The notes below the pieces were generated by a model. That model did no database searches. It worked only from the letters and a program-made list of their open reading frames with translations, and was not told where the DNA came from. The translations under genes and the position numbers were made by a program. 64,000 bases of DNA from Panorpa germanica (lineage: Eukaryota; Arthropoda; Insecta; Mecoptera; Panorpidae): NCBI GenBank assembly GCA_963678705.1, contig OY783222.1, forward strand, positions 2,356,001-2,420,000, read 5' to 3'. Below, piece by piece: positions 35,146 to 46,710 of this stretch. The first letter of the stretch is position 1. Every line of letters begins with the position of its first letter.

Positions 35146-35197
35146 GATAGAGCAGGGCCGCATCAGGTATGATACGGACTGTGATGTATTTATAAAT
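35146..35197 (-). promoter_or_regulatory. Putative core promoter of L13
   Basis: Minus strand: ATTTATAAATA (35197-35187) followed about 30 bp later by CCCTGCTCTATC (35157-35146), about 90 bp before the ATG. Confidence 0.4.
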
Positions 35198-35574
35198 CAA
35201 ACACATCATGAAACTAGAACACGGGGAAAACATATATTGTTATCAACAAACAGACATTGCATGAACGTCTTGTGAGATAAAGTATCATATTATATCATTT
35301 CAAATGTAATATTACACCATTAACCGACTGATAAGAGATGTCATGGCTGATGATACAGTTATCTCTATTGTTTATATTTTTATTTCTTGCTTTAGTCTGC
35401 ATAAACAATTGACATTTGTCATTAATACAGTTCACTAGAATAACCACTTTACTACAGAATTTGATAAAATTTAAATATGATGTGTTACAACACAGTGGGA
35501 GGGAGCATTGATGCTTGATGTTAGATCCTCAGTCGAGAGCTATATTTTCTTAGTTTAGTTGTTATCAAAGAGTG

Positions 35575-35835
35575 AAAATAAGATTGTGCAGTTATTGAAG
35601 GGAGGCAGTGAAAGGAAGAGGTAGATGTCGGAGATAGAAAGAAGGAGCGAGGAAAGAGAAGGAATGGTAGAGTAGAAACAAGAGGAAGAGTAGCAGGAAG
35701 AGAGAACCTATTGCTATTTTTTTTAGAAGGAGAGAGAATGAGTAGATAGTATAAGGAACACAAATGAAATGTAAATAATTACAATGATATTTATATTAAT
35801 TATTTAAGGCAGGAGAATATAGTGCCTAATGACAA
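35575..35835 (+). mobile_element. 3' tail of a non-LTR retrotransposon (LINE)
   Basis: It aligns over its length with 60330-60640 (shared GTTATTGAAGGGAGGCA-like start, GAGCGAGGAAAGAGAAGGAAT, GTAGCAGGA, then GGAGAATATAGTG). There the same sequence follows a LINE-type CCHC coding segment. Only the non-coding tail remains here, as in a 5'-truncated insertion. Confidence 0.5.
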
Positions 35836-36519
35836 AGACATTAAAATAAACATAATCGCAAACTTATTAGGCTACGATGTATCCCACATATATACATCAT
35901 AATATATCGTCAGTGTTAGGAGCGGAATTAGACCGACGTTAAATAAATTAAATTTAAAAAAATTGATATTAATATAAGTGTCCTTAATTTAACTACAACA
36001 TTTCAAATGTTTTGATCAGCTTTTGATAAATATAAAGGTTTAAAGTTGATGTTGTTTCTTATATTCGTAGTTGTACATTTGGAGCAAAATCTAAAAGGTT
36101 TAAATTGTTACGTATCCTTTTCTAATTTACTAAACCTAATTACAGCTCTGAACAATGCACGAGTATAGTACTATTCAGATATGATGAGTATGCAAAACTT
36201 GACACTGTTAATGAAATATGTCTTACAATTTCTTTACTTGTAAACGCAATGAAGCATCAACAACAACTAATATTAATATGGCTAATATTTTCATGAGAAT
36301 CTTTCGACGCATGCGCAATTATATTCCAGTTATTTTTGATGAGTAGCACCACTAATAATCTTAAAGTAAAATGTATCACAAAGAAAGCCTCTTACCTCTT
36401 AACAGAGACAGACCCATAACCTCATATACCGGACGGTCGAACTCGAAACCGCTAACTTAAAAAAATATTTTAATAATCGAACAACAAATATTGTTACAAT
36501 TAAATACATATCTGTAGTG

Positions 36520-36570
36520 TTATCAATGAAAACAATGGTTCTTAATCAGTCTGTTATTTAAAGTTGATAA
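36520..36570. promoter_or_regulatory. Paired GATA-type motifs upstream of L13
   Basis: TTATCA (36520-36525) and TGATAA (36565-36570), preceded by AAATACATATCTGTAG and followed by AATATG. The two motifs keep the same convergent order and the same 39-bp gap as in the L2-L8 spacers, although the core between them has diverged. Confidence 0.38.
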
Positions 36571-37255
36571 AATATGTTTTATTGCCCGTCAGAAATAGAT
36601 GACGTTAGGCAATTGACAGTTGTACGTAATAATATTTACCATTAGTAACACATTTTAATATTTATATGATTATCCAAACACAGTCTATGTAAATGTTAAA
36701 TTTTATTTGGTATATACAACTGGTTAAAAATAGTATTTACGTTCTTAAAACAATTTTGCACAGGTAGACAACTTAATTTAGAAAATGCACATGTTGCTGT
36801 TTGCAGTAATTATAAATAAAACATCAATTACTGCATTTTATATATCAGTGCGAATATGTACAATCATATCGCCATGGTTTTCGGTACTACGTATTCACTC
36901 AGATAGTTTTGTATGTTTACAAAAGAAGTAATAAAACTCAGATCAATTATTTAACATTTGTATCTGGCTTACAAAACAAGAGAATGTTTTTTTTATTTAC
37001 TTTCATTGAGAAGTAAACATGAACCTTAGAAATAGCTTGTGCGAAACTAGCATGTATAAAACTTGCACTGCAAGACAATTTTATACTTAAATGTTAATTA
37101 TATAATTAACTATGAACAGAACCTACCACAACGTTGATACAAACGTTAATTTGTTCCGTTTAGTGCAGAGTTCCAACTGTTAACACATTTATCTTTTATA
37201 ATTTCCAAGTAGATACTGACTAGATAATTAAAAGTCGATGGTTGAAACAGAAAAC

Positions 37256-37261
37256 TTTATT
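37256..37261 (-). terminator. Poly(A) signal overlapping the L14 stop codon
   Basis: Minus strand GAATAAAG: the TAA stop (37259-37257) lies within AATAAA. L15 has the same overlap (39964-39959), so the 3' UTR of both would be only some tens of nucleotides. Confidence 0.5.
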
Positions 37262-38911
37262 CCTTAATTTTTAGTTTCTTAAAATACGAAACTGTAGCTG
37301 TAATAAAGTACACTACTCCTAGAAGGATGAAATATCCACCGTAAACTGTAAACTGACTCTTTGGAGGAAGATGAAGCCCGTCTTCAGAGTTGACAACAAC
37401 GGTCAAGATGGTTTGAATGATTAGAGCCACCAACGTGTTTATCCCAAACACTAATCCAAAACTGTCTTCGATTAGGTGTTTTGCAATCTCATAACTAAGA
37501 AAAATTAGCATTTTTATTGGCACTTTAAGTAATAAAAAATGTTGAGTTAAATTGACGTGTACCTTGAATAAGTTATCATGAAGTTGTACAGGGCTCCAGA
37601 AGAAATGTATGCTACGTAGGACACCCAGAGAGTGGAAGTATTTGCAGCCAGAAATATAGCAACGCCTTCCAGAAGAGAACATACTGTCAGTAGCAACAAT
37701 CCGAAGTGTAGAGCCCCTATTTTAATGTGGCCGGCTACTAGAGCTGCTGCTGCACCAAAAATCGTCAAAGCTGCTTCGACGGCCCCATTCCAAGTAGCTG
37801 CAAGCTAAACATTAAGAAGAGACAAAATAGTCAATGATTGCCTTAATACGTAAGACCATTAGTCCTGCGTAAGATAAGGATACAACAAACGGTCTAATCA
37901 TTTGAAACGATTTTCCAATAACTTAGCTATATATCGCGCGAGAAGACAAAGACTGTTTTCCTAAAAGAACTGACCTCCAAATCAGGTTCAATATCCTGCC
38001 AGAGAATTTGTATGTAGTATCGCACTTGTCCAAAACCGCCAAACGCTAGAGAGTACCACAGGCTCCAAAGCACGACTTCCTTTTGAGTATAAGCAGAGAT
38101 GAAATGATTCCAAAGCAATTTTAATCCATCCACTATCTTTTTCCTGAATGATATTTTAGTTCTTTCGTTACTAACTTCAGAAGAATCTACTTTTTGAATG
38201 GATAATGAAATTGGTTTTAAATCGGAAGCATTTGATTGTCTTCTTTTAGGCAAGGTGTTCGTTGTAGACCGATTGAAGTAAAGGCTTCCTGACACTGGTG
38301 GGAGAAAGAAAGCGCAAACCGAAGCAGTTACGAGTGCTGTAATTATTAAAACAATTTGGTATTTTAAGAAGTTTAGTAATACATAATTTGAATGACTTAC
38401 CTCCAACTGTAATGTACATCAAACTCTTGGAATCCATCATATCTGTAAAAATTAGAACTTGTCCTAAAACGGAGCCGCAGAAGTTACCTGTTAAGATCGC
38501 TGCTCTCGTGTAGGAGGTCACCTTCTGGTAATGCTCTTTGTCAACTTTGGCGTAAATGTACGTGTAATACGCAATCTCTGTCGCTACAAGTGTTCCATAA
38601 AGCATAAGTGCTACAATGAGACTTGCATAATTTGTAGACCATGCAAACAGGCTATAAGCAGTAACTCCAGAAAGACCGCAAAGTAGAATAAACGGTTTAT
38701 AACATAAAACATCAATAAGTAAAAATGTTACCACAATTAGCGCTAGAGTAGTATAAGTAGTAATAGGAAACAAAACTTGATAAATTTCTTCAGCTGACAT
38801 ATTTCGATGAGGACCCGTTAAATAATCTATTAAAAAAGGATCCGAAGGACGAAGTTCTTTAAAATATCCGAATGCACAAAGCATAAGACAAACACGGATC
38901 CAAACTTGCAT
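37257..38911 (-). CDS. L14: SLC19 thiamine transporter-like, 450 aa
   Basis: Exons 38911-38401, 38336-37975, 37804-37563 and 37494-37257; introns 64, 170 and 68 bp; open for 450 codons. Start taken at MQVWIRVC; the frame is open 12 codons further up (38947), not conserved. Sequon N-M-S at residue 37 (PHRNMSAEE), Glu112 in ATEIAYYTYIYAKV, loop with SNERTKISFRKKIVDGLKLL, LAFGGFGQVRYYIQ in TM7. TM2-TM3 differ most from the others (LLIDVLCYKPFILLCG). Exon 3 begins with Leu (LAATWNGA) where others have Gln. The stop codon overlaps an AATAAA (37261-37256). Confidence 0.9.
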
Positions 38912-39959
38912 TGTGACGACTAAATTACTACAACTAGATGCATGCACACAACTTGCATTGGATAAACGATTTTAAAGAAATTAATAAATTGGACTTAGAT
39001 TAAAATTAGGACAGAGTAGGAGTGAGGCAGTTCTGTAATTCTGTACAAAGAAATTAGATACTTTAAAATAATTTGTCAATTTTTCTACTCACATAAACAT
39101 TAAGCAATGAAATGGAACGATAGAAATCTAATCACGTCGCTCAACTCCATTTCACGTAGAGAAGTGGAGTGACGACATTCCGTTTGACCGACAATATAAC
39201 GAATTTGAATTTAATATATGATATTACCTTTTCTTTATATCACTTCTTACGGAGGCGCGGAGCAATGACGAGAAGGAATGGAACGATGGAATTTAAACCA
39301 GTTAATTTAGACAACTTTTTACACTCACTATAAGTTTATGGAGTGACGGTATTCTGTTTGGCCTTCTCGCAACTCTATAGTGTTGGGATATTACAACAAA
39401 TGAATCCAACATCCTGTGGAATGAATCCGCTACTTTCAAAAAGTGTTATGATGGGCTTACGAAAGTTATTACAATTAAATGTCTGATTGTAACGTTATCA
39501 GTTTTCTCGGCATTAAAAGTTGATAAAACATTAATTGTTTTATAATCCGTCAAGTATATATATGAGCAGTTGTCACACATAATAAAATATAACATTAATA
39601 ACTCATAATAATTTTTATATGATTATCTAAACACAGTGTATGTTTGTTACAAAGTTATGTTGATCATTAATATACCTAAACAACCTTGCACTTTTACTGT
39701 AGATGATATGGCACCGGAAACAATTTAATTTAGTAAATGCATTAAAACATAACTGCGTTTAGCGGGTGTTTACAGTTCAAATAAAAAATGAAAGAAAAAT
39801 ACGAGAGCTTGGTGATCATGATCATAAATAACATTTTCTAGCAAATTACGAGCTTTCATAACTGAGTTGATTCTCCTTCTACGCGGAACTCTACAATACG
39901 TACATTCAAACAACGCGAGAAAAATATTATACGAATTTTTTTGTCGAAAAAATAATACT
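38912..39959. other. Spacer between L14 and L15
   Basis: Upstream region of L14 with the paired-GATA block at 39495-39526 and words shared with the L13-L14 spacer (ATGATTATCTAAACACAGT at about 39618-39636). Two matching segments, GGAGTGACGACATTCCGTTT (39167-39186) and GGAGTGACGGTATTCTGTTT (39340-39359), form a short direct repeat about 173 bp apart. No gene seen. Confidence 0.45.
39495..39526. promoter_or_regulatory. Paired GATA-type motifs upstream of L14
   Basis: TTATCA (39495-39500) and TGATAA (39521-39526), with the same order as elsewhere but a shorter core of 20 bp. Confidence 0.35.
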
Positions 39960-41552
39960 TTATTTCGTAATTTTTAATATATCCTTTTGTATTCTAAAAT
40001 AGGAAACTCCTGCTGCAAGGAGGTATATTGTTCCCAGAGCGATGAAATATCCACCGAATACTGTAAACTGACTCCTTGGTGGAAGATGAAGCCCGTCTTC
40101 AGAGTTGACAACAACAGTCAAGACGGATTGAATGATTAGAGCCACCAAAGTGTTTATCCCAAAAACTAATCCGAAACTGTCTTCGATTAGGTGTTTTGCA
40201 ATCTCATAACTAGGAAAAATAATTATTTTTATAAGAAATCAGTAAAAGTAAAAGTAATCAATAAATTGGTATGTTTACCTTGAGTAAGTAATCATAAAGT
40301 TGTAGAGAACTGCAGAAGAAATGTATGCCACGTAGCACACCCAGAGAGTGGAGGTTTTTGCTGCTACGGATATAGCAACGCCTTCCAGAAGAGAACATAC
40401 TGTCAGTGTCAACAATCCGAAGTGCAGGGCCCCTATTTTAATGTGTCCAGCTAATAGTGCTGCTGCTGCACCAAAAATCGTCAAAGCTGCTTCGACGGCC
40501 CCATTCCAAATTGTAGTTTGCTACAAATTAAGACTTGATATATTTATAAATATATTCAAAGACCAATACAGATAAGAATTCGGCATTTTACGATGCATAA
40601 GAATAGAATTGAATACAAGCTGACCTCCAAATCAGGTTGAATATCCTGCCAGAGAATTTGTATGTAGTATCGCACCATTCCAAAACCGCCCATCGCCAAG
40701 GAGTACCACAGGCTCCAAAGTACTACTTCCTTTTGACTATAAGCTGAGATGAAATGATTCCAAAGCAATTTTAATCCACCCATTATCTTTTTCGTGAGTG
40801 TTACTTTTGTTTTTTCGTTACCAACTTCAGAAGAATCTACTTTTTGAATGGATAATGAAATTGTTTTAATATCAGAAGCTCTTCTTTTACGTAAGGTGCT
40901 CGTTGTAGACCGATGGAAGTAAAGGCTTTTTGACACCGGTAGGAGAAAGAAAGCACAAACCGTACCTAATACGAGTGCTGTAATCATTAAAATTATTTAG
41001 TATTTTAAGAAGTTTATTAATACAAAATTTGAATAACTTACCTCCAACTGAAATGTAGATCAAACTCCTGGAATCCATCACCTCCAAAAAAATGAGAACT
41101 TGTCCTAAAACAGAACCGCAAAAGTTTCCTGCTAACGTCGCTGCTCTTGTGTAAGAAGTGACCTTCTGGTAATGCTCATTGTCAACTTTGGCGTAAATGT
41201 ACGTGTAATATGCAATTTCTGTCGCAAGGAACGTTCCAAACAGAATATTTGCAATGATGAGGCTTGTCCAGTTTGTAATCCATACGAACAGGCTAAAGGA
41301 AGCAACTCCGGAGACGCCGCATAATACAATAAGTGGTTTATAACAAAAGAAATCAGTCACTAAAAATATTACCACAACGTGTGCTAGATAAGAATATGTA
41401 CTAATAGGAAAGAATACTTGGTAAATATCTTCTGCTGACACATTCCGCTGAGGACCCGTTAAGTAATCCACTACAAAAGGTTCGGATGGTCGAAATTCTT
41501 TGAAATACCCAAATGCACAAAGCATGAGACAAACACGCAGCCACTCTTGCAT
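39960..41552 (-). CDS. L15: SLC19 thiamine transporter-like, 451 aa
   Basis: Exons 41552-41042, 40977-40625, 40520-40279 and 40209-39960; introns 64, 104 and 69 bp; open for 451 codons. Sequon N-V-S at residue 37 (PQRNVSAED), Glu112 in ATEIAYYTYIYAKV, loop with GNEKTKVTLTKKIMGGLKLL, LAMGGFGMVRYYIQ (TM7), NSEDGLHLPP in the TM11-TM12 outer loop. Closest to L14 in exons 2-4 but closer to L13 and L16 in exon 1, which suggests exchange between loci. KVDNEHYQ replaces KVDKEHYQ. The stop codon overlaps AATAAA as in L14. Confidence 0.9.
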
Positions 41553-42584
41553 TTTGTAGGACTAATTACCTCATGAACACAGACTCCTTGAAATAGAAAA
41601 ACGATTTCAACGTACTTTTCTTTTATTTATGTAAGATCTTGCAACAAGAATTGTCATTTAAAAGGAATCTTTTTTTTAAAGACGTTACCTTTGTCATAAC
41701 TCTTAAAGAAATCAACAATTCTTTCAACAAGAAGTTTTATTTTAAATTTCGCGCCATGTTTTATCTGTCAATATACAATTATACCTTTATTGTTGTTATG
41801 ATATTTGTAGATAATATGTTTCATTACTAACCTCAGAGTTTGTACTTGGATTAAAATAAAAATATCACCACTTTTCATGGAAATATATCTTGTTGATAGA
41901 CCTTTACAATGATACCTCTTGTTCAACGACCCTTTCACAATAAAATAATACTTAAATTTGTTGTTAATAATATATAGAACTTACTTTATATTCCGATTAA
42001 CAAGATAAAATATTATTTTAACATTATTTATTGTTTACAGTTCTACATCGTTTCAATAGCACATCACACTAAGACTGATCTCTGACCACATGATCTGTAG
42101 AAAGTCGCCGAAGGTGGTAATCATCGAGAAACCAGTTTTAATGAGCATACAACCAGGTTGACGATGCAATGAACGTACAAAGAAATATAACAACTTACCA
42201 GTGGTGTATCATCAGTGGAGGGAATGGAGTAAAGACTCAAACCTTTGTGAATTCCATAAGAATAGGACCGTAAAGTTTTTCACCTAATTAAGAATTCAAT
42301 TTGAACTAGATACAATACATTTTTGGTTATTTACGTTTACTCTAATGAAGCTACGACACTATGGATTAATTAACACAAATCAATACTAATAATATTTGTT
42401 AGTATCTAAATAATTTAACACATTCAAATAATAAATGAAGTATCTCTAAATTACTAATACCAATAAAGATTATTTATGAACAATCTATATAGATTATTCT
42501 CATCCCGTAATACAATGTGGCTCTTTAATTAGTTTGTACTGGTCAGAAAATTTAAAACTTGCATTGCAAGACGATTTTCTTATG
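41553..42584. other. Spacer between L15 and L16
   Basis: AT-rich upstream region of L15. No clear paired-GATA block and no gene seen; a short ACAGACTCC word at 41578-41586 may be a weak form of the shared promoter element. Confidence 0.4.
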
Positions 42585-44142
42585 TTATTTAGATATTTTT
42601 GGACGGTTCCTCTGTGTTCTAAAATATGAGACTGCAGCTGCAATAAGATATAATGTTCCCAAAACAACAAAATATCCACCGTAAACTGTAAACTGACTTC
42701 TAGGTGGAAGATTCAAGCCTCCCTCCGATATCACCACAACGGTCAATATTGATTGAATGATTAGAGCCACCAATGTGTTTATTCCAAAGACCAATCCAAA
42801 ACTGTCATCGATTAAGTGCTTTGCAATCTCATAGCTAGAAAAAAATTCAATTTCAATAACAGAAAAAAATCTTCAATGAAACTTTTCAATGTACCTTGAG
42901 TAAGTTATCATAAAATTATACAAAACTCCAGCAGAAACATAGGCCACGTAAGACACCCAGAGAACGGTTGTTTGCGCTGCAAGGATTATTGCACCACCTC
43001 CTAATAAGGAGCATACGGTAAGTGTCAATAACCCAAAGTGTAGGGCTCCGATTTTAAAATATCCTGCTACTAGGGCTGCTGCTGCTCCAAAAATCGTCAA
43101 TGCCGCTTCGGTGGCCCCATTCCAAATAGCAGTTTGCTAGGGATGAGTTTGTTAAAAAGGTACACTGCCCCTGTGTAAATTTCTTAAGTTTTAATTACAC
43201 TGACCTCTAAGTTGGGATCAATATCCTGCCAAAGAATTTGTATATAGAATCGGATTTGTAAAAAACCGCCCATGGCCAGCGCATACCATAAACTCCAATG
43301 CACCACTTCCTTTTGCGTATACGCTGTGACAAAATGGCTCCACAAAAGTGCCATTCCGTCAGTAATCTTTTGCCTAAATGGCACTTCAACAATCAATTCA
43401 GCAAAGTCCATTTTTTGGTTAGGCGGTGAATCTGTTTCTATATTAAAAGTACTAGCATTTGATGTACTTCTTTTAGGTAGGGTACTATATTTGGTAGTTT
43501 GATGAAAATAGAGACTTCTTGCCACTGATGGAAGAAAGAGAGCCGAAAAGGAAGCTGCTACAAGTGCTGGAAACGTATACCAATTTAAATATTTGTGTAA
43601 TTTACCATTAATCATATTTAGAACAACTTACCTCCAATTGTAATATAGTTCAAGTCTTTGGAGTCCATCACCTCAGTGAACATCAGAACTTGTCCTACGA
43701 CCGAACCAGAAAAGTACCCCGCTAATGTTGCTGCTCTTGTGTAAGAAGTCACCTTCTGATAATGCTCTTTGTCAACTTTGGCGTAAATGTACGTGTAATA
43801 AGCAATCTCCATAGCAAGGAATGTTCCAAAAAGGACATGCGAGATAATGAGGCTCGCATAATTTATTATCAATACGAATAGACTCCAGCAAGCAATTCCA
43901 GAAAGACCGCATAATAGAACCAGTGGTTTGTAGCAGAAGAAGTCAGTAACTAGAAATGTTACGACAACGTGCACTAGATAAGAATATGTACTTATAGGAT
44001 ACAAATGTTGATAAATTACTTCGGCGGACACATTTCGATGAGGACCCGTTAAATAGTCCACTATAAAAGGTTCGGATGGTCGAAATTCTTTGAAATACCC
44101 GAACGCACAAAGTATAAGACAAACACGCAACCACTCCTGCAT
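42585..44142 (-). CDS. L16: SLC19 thiamine transporter-like, 454 aa (right end of array)
   Basis: Exons 44142-43632, 43566-43205, 43136-42895 and 42834-42585; introns 65, 68 and 60 bp; open for 454 codons. Sequon N-V-S at residue 37 (PHRNVSAEV), Glu112 in AMEIAYYTYIYAKV, LAMGGFLQIRFYIQ in TM7, VISEGGLNLPP in the last outer loop. Exon 1 is close to L13. It is the first gene of the array in the direction of transcription; nothing of the family was found in the 20 kb to its right. Confidence 0.9.
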
Positions 44143-46339
44143 CTTATAAGTTAAACTAAGTTTTCACTCTGAGGCACACACTTTTATTTAATAATAAAAC
44201 AATTGTAGATCCCATTACATTATGTTAGAATACAGAGCAGAACTCAGATAGGTTTAAAAGGAACAACTGCTTGCAGTATTTCACAATATAGGTACAATGG
44301 TATTGCCGAGATAAAAGTAAGTTGTTTAGCTAAGTAATGAACAGAAATGTAAATCATTAATTAATACTTTTAGATTTTTTACAGAGTTCTATTTTCTTAC
44401 TTTTTCTTCTTCTTGCTTAAGTAGAAGGATTTGAACTAAATAACTATTGCTAGTAGCACTGAACAAATTAACGGCAATTATATGTAAATAAAACCAAAAT
44501 AATTAACGTTCATTTTACATTCTGGATGATAAGATAAAATATTTCGCTAGTGGTCTAATTACTGAACAAGTATATAGTTTTTAATTATTTTTAATATGGC
44601 CTAATGTCTTTTTTTCCTTTTTGCCCCGCAAGTCAACGTTGCAGCGGTTTCCGCTACAACTAGCTCACAAAGAATTCAAAAATATCTAATTGCAACTCTG
44701 TACATTAGAACATATTTATAATATTTTATTTTTAACCGGCTGTTATACTTTGTAGCACATTGTAATGACACGCCAAAAAAAATTGATCATGACCCAAGAA
44801 ACAGCTGTATTAAAATATTTAAAATAAAGAAAGTCAATGTCAAGTATCTTTAGACTTCTGTGGAATTCTGAATACAAATAAATTATTAATAAATTTGTTA
44901 ATTGATCATGTTTAATCAGCTAATTTTATTCAAAGAACAGACTGAGGCTCTGTGTTGCGGATATAAGGACACAAATCTTCTTCTTTTGCGTTACTTTTAC
45001 TTAATAACTGTACGATATAATGAGGAGTTGTTCATAACCTACGCAGCTCCATTTTAGGACCTTTTGGAAACCTCCCCTACATGTGGTCTATCGTACCTTT
45101 TTATGTAAACCTCCCTTTCCTTGCAGAAGAAACTTATTTGGTAAAAAAAAAGACCAAAAAGAGTTATTAATTGTGCCAATGAAAGTAACTGGCAATACTA
45201 CGTAGCTTCACAGCAAATTTATACGTCCCCACCCCCCTCTTGCAGCTTTCTACCGAACCTCTCCCGACCCCTAATAACGCTACTGGTATACCATACTGTC
45301 CTTATACCGGCTAGTACATTCGGATTGTCTGTTTCCAGATATGACTGAATTAATAATTCTATAGATTATGGCCCGTTTTTGAGCCGGCCCTGCGAACGCA
45401 TCTGGCATAAAACAAACATATTATTGTTCGATCAAATAATACACATAATTTTACATGTTTTCCGTTCCAACACTTTATTGTGTTAAATAAGGAAATGTTG
45501 ATACAGATATTATGAATTCTTATTATTAGAATGACAATACAATGTGAGAGATATCTCACACAGCGTCTTCGGGCTTGGTTGCTAAATTAATTATATACAA
45601 ACATAACAATAAACTTATTAGTAGAGGTTTACCATTTAAACAAAGCAATGGTATTAGTAGCTTCAGTAAAACCACAGATACTCGTAAACTAATATTCAGA
45701 ATAATATGAAATTTTAATACATATCGTTTGAAGGTTAATACTATCTAAAAATCTTGTGGATTTGTCAATAATAGCGTCATCTATATGTCAACCAGCTTAC
45801 TTTTTAAATCACCTTGTTATAATTTCACACTATTTTATTTATTTCCTTAAACAAATTACTTAAAAGTGTTAAAGATATAATAAATAATATTTTCTTTTAT
45901 ATAAAACCTGGTATAAAAATAAATTCATATTTTTGTCTATTGCTGTCACACTCTCCCACATAAAACACAATATAAAATAAGCGAGATAATCTTTTGATAT
46001 GTTTGTGTCTCCAGCATCCAGCATCTAGCATCGTCTGCTACCTATCCCTTTGCTCCTCCTTTGTTGCTCCTTTCCAGGTTCTAGCCGTTCATCGTGTATT
46101 CCCCTATCTTCTTAGCCAAAGCTCACAATATATTACTCTTAGACGAGCAGAGTTCAGCATTTTCTGACTGCGGGAAGATAGCGAGAGACTGTGGTCCAGA
46201 CTACAACTGGTCCTGCTATAATTTAGCAATCTTATGGATTCTTAAATAGAGGTTTAATATTGTTCTCCTTATTTAAGCTTAAGTTTTAAAACTTTTTGTT
46301 TATTAATTGTTTTAAAATCCTTTTAAATGATATGTAATA
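44143..46339. other. Non-coding stretch right of the array
   Basis: After the L16 promoter the sequence is AT-rich without supported genes. Around 44470-44560 a diverged part of the array spacer can be made out (GATGATAAGATAAAATA, then GGTCTAATTA). At 46010-46220 there is a patch richer in G and C (CAGCATCTAGCATCG and neighbours) of unknown origin. Confidence 0.4.
44233..44259 (-). promoter_or_regulatory. Putative core promoter of L16
   Basis: Minus strand: TTTTAAA (44259-44253) then CTGCTCTG (44240-44233), about 95 bp before the ATG, matching the arrangement at L1. Confidence 0.35.
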
Positions 46340-46710
46340 TGTCATCTACTGTTTTGAATCATTTCTAATTTTCAGTGAAGTGCTCTACTTTACAGCGATA
46401 TAGCTCAAAATCTATCAGGTATATAGAAAAATGTTGTACACACAAATTGAAGGAGATTGACTCCTCTATCCAATTTATAATAACTATTTTTAACCTAGGA
46501 TAAGTACTACAAGGTTTAAGATGTATTTTCTTAAGTTATTTGTTCGCTCCTCTTTTATTTCTGTTTTGAGAGAACATATCTTCTTTGCGCCTTAAAATCA
46601 CTCCGTCCTTTTTGGATAAATGAACGTATAGTAACCTTAACTTTACAAACTTATTAATAATATTTTTGTAAGCCATCACCACAATACTCTGCTGCGAACT
46701 GAATTTAAAT
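46340..46710. repeat. Dispersed non-coding repeat, copy 1
   Basis: Shares long stretches with 49108-49265 plus 50465-50656: CTGTTTTGAATCATT, TTCAGTGAAGTGCTCTACTT, AACTATTTTTAACCTAGGA, TTATTAATAATATTTTTGTA and CCACAATACTCTGCTGCGAA. This copy is uninterrupted and shows the pre-insertion arrangement. Confidence 0.6.

Larger units (their letters stand above)
35059..37256. other. Spacer between L13 and L14
   Basis: The longest spacer in the array. It holds the L13 promoter, a LINE 3' tail (35575-35835) and the paired-GATA block (36520-36570), followed by sequence related to other spacers (ATGATTATCCAAACACAGT near 36666-36684). No gene seen. Confidence 0.45.

Noticed and set aside
1-44142. Possibility that the array encodes other major-facilitator carriers such as SLC46
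   Set aside because: The set FRPSEP, YLTGP, YKP, YYTYIY, YQ.V..Y.RA, NGA.EA and LVFGIN in this order is that of SLC19; SLC46 proteins lack it.
44638-44660. Hairpin GTTGCAGCGG-TTT-CCGCTACAAC
   Set aside because: Ten-bp stem with one mismatch, single occurrence, no neighbouring gene; expected by chance in a window of this size.
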